Positions 50,563 to 60,633 of a stretch of DNA of 64,000 nt are shown piece by piece. Numbering within the stretch: the first letter of the stretch is position 1; each line of letters opens with the position of its first letter. A model generated the notes under the pieces. The model made no database searches. It had not been told where the DNA came from and saw only the letters and a program-made list of their open reading frames with translations. The DNA comes from Thalassotalea_A litorea (GTDB lineage Bacteria; Pseudomonadota; Gammaproteobacteria; Enterobacterales; Alteromonadaceae). The position numbers were made by a program, and so were the translations under genes. The stretch spans positions 1 through 64,000 of the forward strand of contig NZ_JBHZSG010000015.1 in the NCBI RefSeq assembly GCF_043642205.1, written 5' to 3'.

Positions 50563-53500
50563 TCAGGTAGCTGAATAGGGGGCCGATTCCCGGGTAATAA
50601 TATGAGAAAGTAAATAGCGACTAAAATCTTCCTCGCTCAGAGGTTTGGAATACAAGTAACCCTGAAGTTGCTCACACTGTTTCGATTTTAAATAATCCAG
50701 TTGATTTTGATTTTCAACCCCTTCGGCTACCACATCAAGCCCCAGGTTGTGGGCGATAGTGATAATGGTTGCAACCATGTTTTTCCCTTGTTCTGAAGTT
50801 TCAATATCATCGACAAAGGCTTTGTCAATTTTCAAAGTGTTGAGCGGGAACTTTTTCAAGTAAGCCAACGAAGAATAACCGGTACCAAAATCATCCAGGG
50901 ATAAACTAATTCCCATACTTCTTAATCGATGCATGGTTTCTATGGCTTCCTGTGGAGAGTTCATGACAGTACCTTCGGTAATTTCTAATTCGAGATACTG
51001 TGCCGGAAGTCGACTTTCAGCCAATATAGATTCGATCATATAAACCAGGTTTGGTTGTCTGAACTGTACCGCAGATAAGTTCACGGCGATTCGGCCATCA
51101 AATATGCCTTTGTCGACCCAATCCTTGGTTGCATGACAAGCTTTACGCAGCACGTTTTCGCCGATTTCTATGATTTGCCCGGTTTCCTCTGAAATAGGGA
51201 TAAAGATATCTGGGCGAATCAAGCCTTTCGCACCCGCTTCAAATCGAACCAAAGCTTCCATACCACTAACTTTACCGGTAGTGATATTAATTTTGGGCTG
51301 ATAATAAACACTGAACAGGTCTTCTTTGAGACCGTGGCGGATTAAGTTTTCTACTTGAAGCCTTTTCACCGCCTGAGTATTCATCGAGTCGTTAAAGAAC
51401 TGATAACAGTCTCCACCTTTATCTTTGGCGTGGTACATAGCAGTGTCAGCATTTTTGAGCAGTTCATGAGAATTCAGCCCATCTTCCGGGAACAACGCAA
51501 TACCAATACTGCACGACAGGGCAATTTCCTGATTGCGGATATTGTATGGCTCTGCGACGGCTTTAAGGATTTCATCGGCGATGGTTGTTATCTCATGAAG
51601 ATCATTGGTACCTTCAATGATTAAACTAAACTCATCTCCGCCAAGGCGATAACAGGTATCTTTAAGATTACCCACGGTAGCAATTCGTTCTGTGACTTTA
51701 CATAGTAAGACATCACCGATTTGGTGGCCTAATGAATCGTTAATTTTCTTAAAGTTGTCTAAATCAAAGACCAGTAACGCATGCACGGTTTCCTGATTAA
51801 CCAATATGGTGTGATTAGTCTGAAAGTAAGAGCGATTAGGCAAACCCGTCAATGTGTCGGTATTGGCCAGCTTACGTAATTCTTTTTCCGTTTCTTTACG
51901 TTTGGTAATATCCGAGAATACACCGACATAATGGGTGATTTTCTGGTTATCATCACGAATAACGTCCATAGTGATATCAATAAGGTATCGTTGTCCATTT
52001 AGACGTTTACTTTCAATCTCCCCTTGCCAGGAACCATGATGAATCAGGTTTTTTTTCAGATTCTGTAAAAAGCTTTGAGGATAGGATCTAAATTCTAAAT
52101 GCCTGCCGATGGCTTCTGAACGAGTCTGGCCAGTGATCCTTTGGAACGAGGGGTTACAATCTACGGTTCTAAATTCGTCATCGTAGACAACAACAGCGTC
52201 GGAAATGTTGGCAATACATTTAGCGAACAGCTTTAAACTTTCTTCCGTTTGCTTTATTTTCGAAATATCCTTGATGGTACCCGTCATTCGCGACGGTGCA
52301 TTATTGATATCTCGCTCTACCACTTTTCCTCGGTCCAACACCCAGGTCCATTGACCTTCTTTGTTTTTAACTCGATATGCAGCTTCGAAATGATCGCTTT
52401 GTTCTGAAAAATGAGCATCGAGTGCCTTATTCACACGAGTAGAATCCTGTGGATGGATATTCCCCTTATTTGAGCTATCCTGCTTATTGCGCTGGCCATC
52501 CTGAGGGAAATCAAGGATACCCCAGATATTAGAACGAAACATTTGACCGGTCTTTATATTCCAGTCCCACATTTCATCGCCTGACCCCCAAAGCGCCAGT
52601 TTTAATCGCTCTTCACTTTCTTTGATTTGGTAATTGACTAGTTGTTTCTGCTTGGCCTGACGGTAAAAATAAAATACAAAGCACAGAAACAGTAAGCCAT
52701 AAGCGGCCCGAGCCCAATTGGTTAACCACCATGGTGGAAGTATGGTTACTGTTAATGGCGGCGCATTTTTAAAGCCTTCTGACTTAGAGCTAAATGCCTG
52801 TACATGAAAATCATAACTTCCTGGGCTAAGTTTTGTGTAAGTGGCTCGTTTGTTCTTTGAATTTGCATAAACCCAAGAATCGTCGATTCCTTCTAACTTG
52901 TATCGATATTTTACATCACCTGAAAATGTTGAGTTTGGTGAAATAAACTCTATGCTAAATGGCGATTTATCATAAGATAGTGTTAGTTCATCAGAAAGAT
53001 ATAATTGCGAAACCCCCTCAGAAAAGGAAATCTCTGTCTCATTGAGTTCATCGCTGCGTACCAATTTATTGGCGACATAGAGGTACATATTAATAGGAGG
53101 GTTCACAATTTCAGAATCAAGTTTTATATCATAGGGATAAAAGCTATTAAATCCATTTACGCCGCCAAAAAACATTTTATTGTCTTGACTCTTATAGAAT
53201 GAAAACGCAAAAAACTCATCAGCTTGAACACCTTGTTTAGTGTTAAAGCTTTCAATGTTTCTGGTTTGAGGATTTAGACTCGAAATACCTCTGTCAGTGC
53301 TAACCCAGGCTCTATTTTCGTCATCAATTAGCAAGCCGGCAATATGGTTGTTCGGTAAACCTGAGTTGATATCAAAAGGGATATAACTTGTTGTAGCTTT
53401 ATCGTATGCTAATGCCCCTCTGTCACGGAAGCCGAACCAGATGTATTTATCAGATTCCTGTATTACGGTTAGGGAGTCATCAATCCACCGGTCTGAATTT

Positions 53501-55125
53501 GGAAAATTCAATTTCTTGGAGTTTAGGCTTTGAGCATCGAACAGGTAAATATCTTTATTGGCGCTTTGGACCCAAATACTACCAGACTGGTCTTTATTAA
53601 TTAGTATTACATCTGTATTTTTAGGTAAATTTAAAGCATGAGTTTGAGTACTATTTGTCTCGGGATTGTACTCGTAAATCAAAGAAGCTGATGAACCAAA
53701 CCAAAACTTTCCGGCCGCATATATATAATCTAGCCTTCCATGTTTATGAATATAGCTATTCAACCAGTCGTCGAATCTCGTTAATTGCTCAGTTTCAGAA
53801 TTGAATGTAAAAAGTTCTTCGGTATCGGTTATTATCCAAAGAATATTAGACATTCTATGATCAGCATGTATAGACGAAATTTTTAAGTCGAGACTTAACT
53901 CTACTTGCTCCACATCATTTGATTTTGGAGTCATGTAAAACAAACCGCCTTGTTCCGAGGCAATCCAAACTAATCCATCTTTGGTTTCCGCGAATGCTTT
54001 TATATATCTCTCTTGGCCCAAACGACCTGCCAAATTGTGGGTAAATAATGAAGATCTTGTGTTATATTTGAAGGCGCCTTTGTAAAATGTGGCTAGCCAG
54101 ATTGAATTTGTGCTGTCGGCAAAGATGTTGTACAAGAAACTTTGGTTTTGAATGTTAAATCCTTGAGTGAAAATAGGTTTTTCAGTCAAACTATTGTTTA
54201 CTAAATCTAATTGGAATAGTCCTCCTTCGGTGGCGAACCAAATAAATTGTTCGTTTAATTTGATTAAATTTCTCACTCGATTTGAGTCTGGTATTCCAGT
54301 CATCAACTCAGGTTGATAGACCTTATGAAGGTTGTAGCTCCGGTCCACAACGAAAACACCCACATCAGAAGCAATCCAAATACTTTCATCAACTTCGTTA
54401 ATCGCATAAATACCCTTGGCGTTGATATTTAATTGCCAAATATTTTCCCCATTAACAGGGGACACAAAATCTAATTCTTTGCTAAGAATATATAGTCCAT
54501 TGTCAAACGTACCTAACCAAAAGTTACCATTGTAATCTTGGTAGATCGATTTGATGTCCTTAATATCGCTGTCGTAACTACGAAAATTCACTCTGGTAAA
54601 ATTATTTTCATCTTTATTATATTTATGCAGTCCTGTAGCGGTCGCTACCCAAATATTTTGATGATTGTCTTCGTATATGCTCCAAATGGTATTATCTTTG
54701 AGTGAGTTTATTGACTCGCTTTCATGGAAGTAGTTCGTAAACCTATCTTTTTTGGTTTCGTATTTGCTAAGACCGTTACCTGTTCCCACCCAAAGGATAT
54801 TTTGTGAATCTACGAATACTACTCTCACCAAATTGCTAGCTAAAGAAAACGGATTGTCAGATTCATTTTTGTAGTGTGTGATTTCATAACCGTCATAACG
54901 GTTTAAGCCATCCTGAGTTGCCATCCATATTAGCCCGTGTTTATCTTGTGCAATGGAATAAACCGTACTTTGAGACAAACCTTGTTTTACCGACAGCTGC
55001 TGAAACTTTAGAGGAGGTTGCTCTGCGGTTGCAAAAAAGCTGAGGCATAGACCGATAAACAGAAAAATGCGATGGAAAAGCGGCACATGGCTAGCATGCT
55101 TTTTGTTATTATTAATAAAGTGCAC
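50563..55125 (-). CDS. Periplasmic beta-propeller sensor with PAS, GGDEF and EAL domains
   Basis: A 1520-residue inner-membrane protein. A signal/anchor (about 15-34) is followed by two-component-regulator propeller repeats (about 40-690; recurring GLIWMATQDGLNRYD-type units) and a Y_Y_Y domain (about 715-790). One membrane helix (about 800-820) leads to two PAS segments (about 840-1080), GGDEF (motif RLGGDEF near 1160) and EAL (motif MEALVRF near 1290). Cyclase and phosphodiesterase motifs are both intact (NLSAVQF, ELEITEG, DDFGTGYSS, KIDKAFV, AEGVEN). The inhibitory RxxD site is not conserved (NLKD). It should sense an external signal and set cyclic-di-GMP levels. It is a single-gene unit. 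Confidence 0.92.
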   Translation of the reverse strand: MHFINNNKKHASHVPLFHRIFLFIGLCLSFFATAEQPPLKFQQLSVKQGLSQSTVYSIAQDKHGLIWMATQDGLNRYDGYEITHYKNESDNPFSLASNLVRVVFVDSQNILWVGTGNGLSKYETKKDRFTNYFHESESINSLKDNTIWSIYEDNHQNIWVATATGLHKYNKDENNFTRVNFRSYDSDIKDIKSIYQDYNGNFWLGTFDNGLYILSKELDFVSPVNGENIWQLNINAKGIYAINEVDESIWIASDVGVFVVDRSYNLHKVYQPELMTGIPDSNRVRNLIKLNEQFIWFATEGGLFQLDLVNNSLTEKPIFTQGFNIQNQSFLYNIFADSTNSIWLATFYKGAFKYNTRSSLFTHNLAGRLGQERYIKAFAETKDGLVWIASEQGGLFYMTPKSNDVEQVELSLDLKISSIHADHRMSNILWIITDTEELFTFNSETEQLTRFDDWLNSYIHKHGRLDYIYAAGKFWFGSSASLIYEYNPETNSTQTHALNLPKNTDVILINKDQSGSIWVQSANKDIYLFDAQSLNSKKLNFPNSDRWIDDSLTVIQESDKYIWFGFRDRGALAYDKATTSYIPFDINSGLPNNHIAGLLIDDENRAWVSTDRGISSLNPQTRNIESFNTKQGVQADEFFAFSFYKSQDNKMFFGGVNGFNSFYPYDIKLDSEIVNPPINMYLYVANKLVRSDELNETEISFSEGVSQLYLSDELTLSYDKSPFSIEFISPNSTFSGDVKYRYKLEGIDDSWVYANSKNKRATYTKLSPGSYDFHVQAFSSKSEGFKNAPPLTVTILPPWWLTNWARAAYGLLFLCFVFYFYRQAKQKQLVNYQIKESEERLKLALWGSGDEMWDWNIKTGQMFRSNIWGILDFPQDGQRNKQDSSNKGNIHPQDSTRVNKALDAHFSEQSDHFEAAYRVKNKEGQWTWVLDRGKVVERDINNAPSRMTGTIKDISKIKQTEESLKLFAKCIANISDAVVVYDDEFRTVDCNPSFQRITGQTRSEAIGRHLEFRSYPQSFLQNLKKNLIHHGSWQGEIESKRLNGQRYLIDITMDVIRDDNQKITHYVGVFSDITKRKETEKELRKLANTDTLTGLPNRSYFQTNHTILVNQETVHALLVFDLDNFKKINDSLGHQIGDVLLCKVTERIATVGNLKDTCYRLGGDEFSLIIEGTNDLHEITTIADEILKAVAEPYNIRNQEIALSCSIGIALFPEDGLNSHELLKNADTAMYHAKDKGGDCYQFFNDSMNTQAVKRLQVENLIRHGLKEDLFSVYYQPKINITTGKVSGMEALVRFEAGAKGLIRPDIFIPISEETGQIIEIGENVLRKACHATKDWVDKGIFDGRIAVNLSAVQFRQPNLVYMIESILAESRLPAQYLELEITEGTVMNSPQEAIETMHRLRSMGISLSLDDFGTGYSSLAYLKKFPLNTLKIDKAFVDDIETSEQGKNMVATIITIAHNLGLDVVAEGVENQNQLDYLKSKQCEQLQGYLYSKPLSEEDFSRYLLSHIITRESAPYSAT

Positions 55126-55288
55126 AATTAAACCCTGAAAGCTACAACTCAGTTATTAGTAACATTACATTAACTAAGGGATTTTATTATTCGTCGAATA
55201 ATTTATTCGATTTTTTGACGTCAAAATTCATCTTAAAACAAATGGCCGGCAATTTAAAGAGATGTAGGTGTTCGCGTTAAATAACTTG

Positions 55289-58051
55289 CTAATTTTTCAG
55301 TGGATATTTACTGTGAAAAGAATGGATGTTAGTAAAGACTAAAGGTTGGTTTTTACCATGACCAATCTGGGCTTCAGGTTTGTCACTACAGATAATGACC
55401 GGCTGTATGGCTGATGGGCCGGTTAACTGATTTTTTACAAACTCAACAACTTTGGCTTCGGTCAATTTACCAATTTCCGCTTTGAGCATCTCTCGATTGT
55501 TAAATTCGTAATCGTGGTTGGTTATGCTATGCCAGAAACGTTGACTGCGGATCCTCGGGCCAGAATCCTTAGCATCGAGTTGATTAATGATGCCTTGCTG
55601 CAACTTTTCCCAACCTTCAATCTGTGCTTTTTGCGCAAATTCCGATAGAAAATTAGATATTTCGGATTCAAGAGCGGAACTCGTTACATTGGGAGACTGC
55701 ACAAAACAGGCAATTCCAGGATAACGATTCATCGGCATATAATTTACCCCCAGCAAATATCCCAGTTGCTTGACGGTCCGTAGTTGATGAAAAAATTGCG
55801 GTGCAATGACCTGACTGGCAATAATAGCCATGGCTTTGCTGGCAAAATCTTTGTCGGGCAAAGGAAAGTAAATTACACAAGCGTTATCATTATCGGCGAC
55901 AGGCACGGGGACATGTGCAGGCGTCTTTTCCTGAAAATTTACGATGTCCGGTTGCACCAACGCCGTTTCGCGCATGGAGGCACCAAGATGTTGCTCAATA
56001 CTTTTTGCAATCGCTAAAGCATCGTCTTTTCGCCAGTTACCGTATGCAAAAGCTTCAATACTCAGTTTTTGAAAAAGCTCCGCACAAAAACCTGTAAAGT
56101 CATCAAATCCGACATTGCTCAAAGAGCTGGCAAGTTGCAATGCATGCGGACTATGAGGTTTGAACAATCCGTTTAAAACGGCAAACAGTTGCGATACTGA
56201 TTTACCTTGTCTGATGTCCTGCCAATTGCTTATTAGTTGTTTTTTAAATAGTTGAAACCGCTCTAACGGCAAAGCATGGTCGCAAATCGCCATCAACAAG
56301 TTTTCCAGAAGTAACGGTTGTTTCTCGCTTATCCCCGATAGTTGTAATGTAATCCCACCTTGATGAGCGTAAATTTGATAATGGATCCCAGCTAGTTCAG
56401 CCTGGTAGTTTTGTTCCTGTACCGATTCGCTGAATAATTCAACAAACAGGCGTGTCATCGCAATGTGTTTGTCAGATTTAGTGGTAAATCCTGATTCGAG
56501 GCTGACAAACATTTGTCCTTTTGGAGAGCTAAATGTTTTGTCTTGTTTGAACCAAAAGTTAAACCCGGGCTGCTCGTATATTTTTATCGGAACAGCCGTC
56601 GTTTCGTTTTCAAATAATTCTGGATTTGCAACGATAAATGGATTGGCATCAGGTAGCTTTAATTCTTGGTGTATTGACGTATCTTGCCAACGTTTAAGCT
56701 GATTATCTGCAATGCGATTAACATCATAAGGGGTTTGATACCAACGACTGATTTTGCTGGTGTTGACACCTTTGCGGATTTCCATAACCCGCATATTCTC
56801 AGGCGTGAAATAGGTAAGAAAATGCTCAAGTAGCTCAGGATTAAATGCTTTTATCTTATAGTCACCATAAACATAATCTTTTGGTGGATAGTGTTGCATA
56901 TTGATCGCCAGCTGGTTGACGTTATCGATAGGTTTGCTGGTTTCTTTGTAGTTGAATGCGAATTCAGTCAACGCCTGTTTCTCATCAAAATACCGTGCCT
57001 GAATACCTCGTTCTTTTAATAGACGAAGGTAGGAAAATAGCAGTTCAATGATGTCATTTTGATAACGCTCTCCTTTTTCCGTCAAAGCAATACTGATATT
57101 AAAGTCTTTAAAATTTGAACCATTAATGCCGCCACCAGAGGTCAGTGCCATCGCCCATTGTCGCTTTTTCAAGATGGATAAAATGCTACCAGGTCCTTCG
57201 TGCCCTAGTAAATAACTCAGATAGCTTACCGGTTTATATTCGTAGTAATCATCCAGACCTGGCAAAGCAAAGGTAATGATCAATTTACGCTGTGATTGTT
57301 GTGGGGGGATCGACAAGGTGATTGCGAGGTGTTCTGGCTGATAAAGCGGCTCGGTAATTGCTGCTTTGGGCGTTGATGCGGCCCTGATCGCGTTAAATTC
57401 AGTCTCAACCCATTCTTGTACCTTAGCAATAGCATAGGGGGTTTCAACGGCTAATGTCATCGCTGTCGCATGGTAATAACGTTGAAAAAACTGTTGCAAC
57501 GCTTGCTGCAACGTTTCCTCTGGTTGATCTATTAAAGTTGTTAAATTGCCGACGGAAAATTTGCTGAACGGGTGCTGTGGGTTGACGGTTTCTTTTTGAG
57601 CGTCATAGATGCGGCGTGCGTCTTCCTTTAGTTTCATCTGGAATTCGGCATCAACGTTATTTCGTTCCGTCTCGATATGCTCTGCTGCGAGCAATGGTTC
57701 ACTGAAAAAACGGCTGAATCTTTTTAACGCCGGTGCAAAAAATTTGCTGTCGATATCAAAGTAAAAACAGGTGTGCTCGGAACCTGTCCAGGCATTGTTG
57801 CTGCCATTGTGTTGACTAATAAATTGCTGATATTCGCCGCTATCAGGAAAACTTTCGGTCCCCAAAAACAACATATGTTCGAGGAAATGAGCAAGCCCCT
57901 GAGTTTGTTCAGGATCATCGAAATGACCGGCGTTGACAACCAGTGATGCCGCGGCTCGGGTAGATTCAGTATTTTCAACAATCACCACCCGCAGACCATT
58001 ATCCAGAGTTATAGGGTGATATAGCCGATGATCATTCGGGCTGGTTTTCAA
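55289..58051 (-). CDS. M16 (insulinase/pitrilysin-like) zinc metallopeptidase
   Basis: A 920-residue protease of the pitrilysin group that should cut peptides or small proteins in a closed chamber. The inverted zinc motif is HFLEH at residues 55-59, and the distal Glu is in the ERNNVDAEFQMK region. GSNNAWTGSEHTCFYFD is the conserved strand after the motif. The inactive second half is present, as in protease III. Unlike E. coli Ptr, it has no visible signal peptide, so it may be cytosolic. It is a lone gene. Confidence 0.92.
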   Translation of the reverse strand: MKTSPNDHRLYHPITLDNGLRVVIVENTESTRAAASLVVNAGHFDDPEQTQGLAHFLEHMLFLGTESFPDSGEYQQFISQHNGSNNAWTGSEHTCFYFDIDSKFFAPALKRFSRFFSEPLLAAEHIETERNNVDAEFQMKLKEDARRIYDAQKETVNPQHPFSKFSVGNLTTLIDQPEETLQQALQQFFQRYYHATAMTLAVETPYAIAKVQEWVETEFNAIRAASTPKAAITEPLYQPEHLAITLSIPPQQSQRKLIITFALPGLDDYYEYKPVSYLSYLLGHEGPGSILSILKKRQWAMALTSGGGINGSNFKDFNISIALTEKGERYQNDIIELLFSYLRLLKERGIQARYFDEKQALTEFAFNYKETSKPIDNVNQLAINMQHYPPKDYVYGDYKIKAFNPELLEHFLTYFTPENMRVMEIRKGVNTSKISRWYQTPYDVNRIADNQLKRWQDTSIHQELKLPDANPFIVANPELFENETTAVPIKIYEQPGFNFWFKQDKTFSSPKGQMFVSLESGFTTKSDKHIAMTRLFVELFSESVQEQNYQAELAGIHYQIYAHQGGITLQLSGISEKQPLLLENLLMAICDHALPLERFQLFKKQLISNWQDIRQGKSVSQLFAVLNGLFKPHSPHALQLASSLSNVGFDDFTGFCAELFQKLSIEAFAYGNWRKDDALAIAKSIEQHLGASMRETALVQPDIVNFQEKTPAHVPVPVADNDNACVIYFPLPDKDFASKAMAIIASQVIAPQFFHQLRTVKQLGYLLGVNYMPMNRYPGIACFVQSPNVTSSALESEISNFLSEFAQKAQIEGWEKLQQGIINQLDAKDSGPRIRSQRFWHSITNHDYEFNNREMLKAEIGKLTEAKVVEFVKNQLTGPSAIQPVIICSDKPEAQIGHGKNQPLVFTNIHSFHSKYPLKN

Positions 58052-58189
58052 GCAATTCTCCGTTCAGGGTGTTGCCGTGTTTGGCAAGTTAAGTCGGTGT
58101 TTAATGGTTGCTTCGACAGGTACTTCGCCGCCCAAATCTAAGGCTCAATATTCAATAATATAGTTGAAAATTGACAAGGAGAGAGGATT

Positions 58190-58219
58190 AAAAAGCAGAG
58201 CCTGGTCAAGGTCAGGCTC
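58190..58219 (-). terminator. Intrinsic terminator after the universal stress protein gene
   Basis: GAGCCTG-8-base loop-CAGGCTC (58198-58219), with a T-rich tract on the minus strand side (TTTTT). Confidence 0.8.
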
Positions 58220-58229
58220 TTATCATCGG

Positions 58230-59093
58230 TTAAGGTTTGAGGGTTAATACGTTAGTCTTTAACAAACTGAGAATTTCTTCAGCCGTGTTGCCAAGTAGCT
58301 TTCCAGTGATACCTGACCGGCCAATCGTCCCAACCACAACCAGGCCTACGTGCAGTTTTGCTGCCAGGCTAGGTATAACTTTTTCTGGCTTGCCTGCATT
58401 TACATGAAAATTTTCTACAGCAATGCCATAGGTTTTGCCTAAATGGTTAATTTTGTTCTGCAAATTCTGACGCGCATCTTGTTCGATTTCATCGAGGTAT
58501 TGAACTCCGAAATCCCGCAAAATATCCGAGACGACAGGCGTATAACACACATCGAGAGGAACATCGAAAACTGTCGCTAAATATTTAGCGGTAGCAAGAA
58601 TCTTTTCATTAAGTCGTTGTTTTTCCTCTTGCTCTGTTTGAAGGTCAATAGCCGCCAAAATACCACTTTGCTTACGCCACTTTTTCTCAGCAACGATTAA
58701 CACTGAGGCAGGGCATTCTCGGATCAAGTGCCAGTCAGTCGGTGTGTAGAACATGGTTTCTGAGCGATGCCCGGTTTTCATCACCATCGCAGGTTTATTT
58801 TTTTCTGCGTAACTATTAACCCAGGTATGAAGATTTTTCTCCCAGACAATCTCATAACTAAACGGGATTTCATCTTCGAGCAACTGTTCTAATTGCGCCT
58901 CGGCTTTTTCATTTAAGCGGATCAGCAAAGATTGTTTGAGTGCATCGCCTTTACTCCCCATACCCCGTAGATTTTCATAATAAAAATACACTATGTGCAG
59001 TTTAACATCGTCGGCGATTGACAATCGCTTCGCCTGCTCAATGGCAGTTGTTGTTTCAAAATTGGGATCTGCAACCACAAGAACGTTGCGCAT
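58230..59093 (-). CDS. Tandem universal stress protein (UspE-like)
   Basis: A 287-residue cytosolic protein with two Usp domains in tandem (about 1-140 and 150-287). The second has the ATP-binding-type motif VVVGTIGRSGITGKLLGNTAEEIL near the C-terminus (G-2x-G-9x-G[S/T]-like). The first has the weaker GHRSETMFYTPTDWHLIRECPASVLIV. It resembles UspE in length and layout. The ATG at 59093 follows GGAG by 6 bases, and the upstream TTG is rejected. It is a monocistronic unit with a terminator. Confidence 0.9.
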   Translation of the reverse strand: MRNVLVVADPNFETTTAIEQAKRLSIADDVKLHIVYFYYENLRGMGSKGDALKQSLLIRLNEKAEAQLEQLLEDEIPFSYEIVWEKNLHTWVNSYAEKNKPAMVMKTGHRSETMFYTPTDWHLIRECPASVLIVAEKKWRKQSGILAAIDLQTEQEEKQRLNEKILATAKYLATVFDVPLDVCYTPVVSDILRDFGVQYLDEIEQDARQNLQNKINHLGKTYGIAVENFHVNAGKPEKVIPSLAAKLHVGLVVVGTIGRSGITGKLLGNTAEEILSLLKTNVLTLKP

Positions 59094-59466
59094 TAGTTTC
59101 TCCAAACTTTATAGGCCTAACGTTAAGAATAATGTTTCCTAGACATTTTGCTTTGATTTAGAACAGCATAATTCTTTAAAAATTAGTAAGTAAACAATAT
59201 TCCTACAATGCTATCTGTTTTCGCGTTAAGGACTTGATTCAGCAAGAAAACCGGTTTAACAAATATCAAAGATTAATATGATTTTTTTATTTAACCTTAA
59301 TAATATCGACTATATTTTGATGAGGCGGACGTTTTTTTAAGCTCTAGCGTTGCAGTCTTTGGATATGTCAAAGCCCCTTCGCCGCTTTGGTGAAGTATGT
59401 GTTAAGGGTAAGGAAGTAAAATCCGGCACGCTTTGATTTGAGTACCTCTTAAAATATGGAAGACTT
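59094..59466. other. Divergent intergenic region before the epimerase gene
   Basis: About 370 bases between the Usp gene and the epimerase gene, with no supported gene. It is AT-rich (59220-59330). I could not settle a promoter by eye. Confidence 0.55.
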
Positions 59467-60543
59467 ATGAAATACTTGGTTACTGGCGCTGCGGGCTTTA
59501 TTGGTCATTTCGTAGCAACACGTTTGTGTGAGCAAGGGCATGAAGTCGTTGGTTTGGATAATCTCAACGACTATTACGATGTAAACCTGAAACTGTCACG
59601 TCTTAAAAAATTACAACAATTTTCCAGCAAGCAACAATCACAAACCCTGGTTGCAGGTTCAGATATTACAACCCAGGCTCAGTCCCAAACCCATGGCGGG
59701 CAATTTCGGTTCGTAAAACTCGACCTAGAAAATCGCGAAGCTATGGCCGAATTGTTTGCCAGAGAAAAATTCCAAAGAGTCATCCATCTGGCAGCTCAAG
59801 CTGGGGTGCGTTACTCTATTGATAACCCAATGGCTTATGCTGATGCTAACCTTATCGGACATCTGGCGATACTCGAAGGGTGCCGTCATAATAAGGTTGA
59901 ACATTTAGTTTATGCCTCTTCTAGCTCCGTTTATGGGCTTAATAAGCAAACACCTTTTGCCACATCAGACAGTGTTGATCATCCTGTATCGCTTTATGCG
60001 GCGTCGAAAAAAGCTAATGAGTTAATGTCGCACAGCTATTCACACCTGTATGGTATTCCAACCACAGGTTTGCGTTTCTTTACGGTATACGGACCTTGGG
60101 GACGTCCAGATATGGCTTTGTTTAAATTTACCAAAGCTATGCTCTCAGGTGAGCCCATTGATGTATATAACTATGGTGATATGAGCCGAGATTTTACTTA
60201 CATTGATGATATCGTTGAGGGTATAATGCGGGTGCAAAATCATATCCCAACTATCGATACTGACTGGTCCGTAGAAAGCGGTTCCGCAGCGGTGAGCTCG
60301 GCGCCTTATCGGGTGTTTAATATTGGTAATGGTAGTCCGGTTAAATTGATGGACTTTATTAAAGCACTGGAACAGTCTTTGGGAATGGAAGCGAAGAAAA
60401 ATCTTTTGCCTATGCAACCTGGTGATGTACAAAAAACCTTTGCAGAGGTAGAAGACTTATATTCAGTGACCGGGCATCGCCCCCAAACATCCGTTACGGA
60501 AGGGGTCGCCAATTTTGTTCGCTGGTATAAAGAATATTACTAA
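59467..60543 (+). CDS. UDP-glucuronate 4-epimerase-like NAD-dependent epimerase
   Basis: A 358-residue short-chain epimerase. KYLVTGAAGFIGHFVA (residues 2-17) binds NAD, and LDNLNDYYDVNLKLSRL is typical of CapI-type UDP-glucuronate epimerases. The catalytic ASSSSVYG and YAASKKANE (Tyr/Lys) are intact, as is YGPWGRPDMALFKFTKAML. A Ser/Gln-rich insert at about residues 55-80 (SSKQQSQTLVAGSDIT region) is unusual. It lies 90 bases before galU on the same strand, consistent with making UDP-sugar precursors. The substrate could also be another UDP-sugar. Confidence 0.85.
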   Translation: MKYLVTGAAGFIGHFVATRLCEQGHEVVGLDNLNDYYDVNLKLSRLKKLQQFSSKQQSQTLVAGSDITTQAQSQTHGGQFRFVKLDLENREAMAELFAREKFQRVIHLAAQAGVRYSIDNPMAYADANLIGHLAILEGCRHNKVEHLVYASSSSVYGLNKQTPFATSDSVDHPVSLYAASKKANELMSHSYSHLYGIPTTGLRFFTVYGPWGRPDMALFKFTKAMLSGEPIDVYNYGDMSRDFTYIDDIVEGIMRVQNHIPTIDTDWSVESGSAAVSSAPYRVFNIGNGSPVKLMDFIKALEQSLGMEAKKNLLPMQPGDVQKTFAEVEDLYSVTGHRPQTSVTEGVANFVRWYKEYY

Positions 60544-60633
60544 CACGTGAATTAATTTAATCTGTAATTATCATGAAAGTGCATTGATTCCGTGGTAAAA
60601 AGCAATAAGAAAAGAATTAAATAAGGAAGTACT

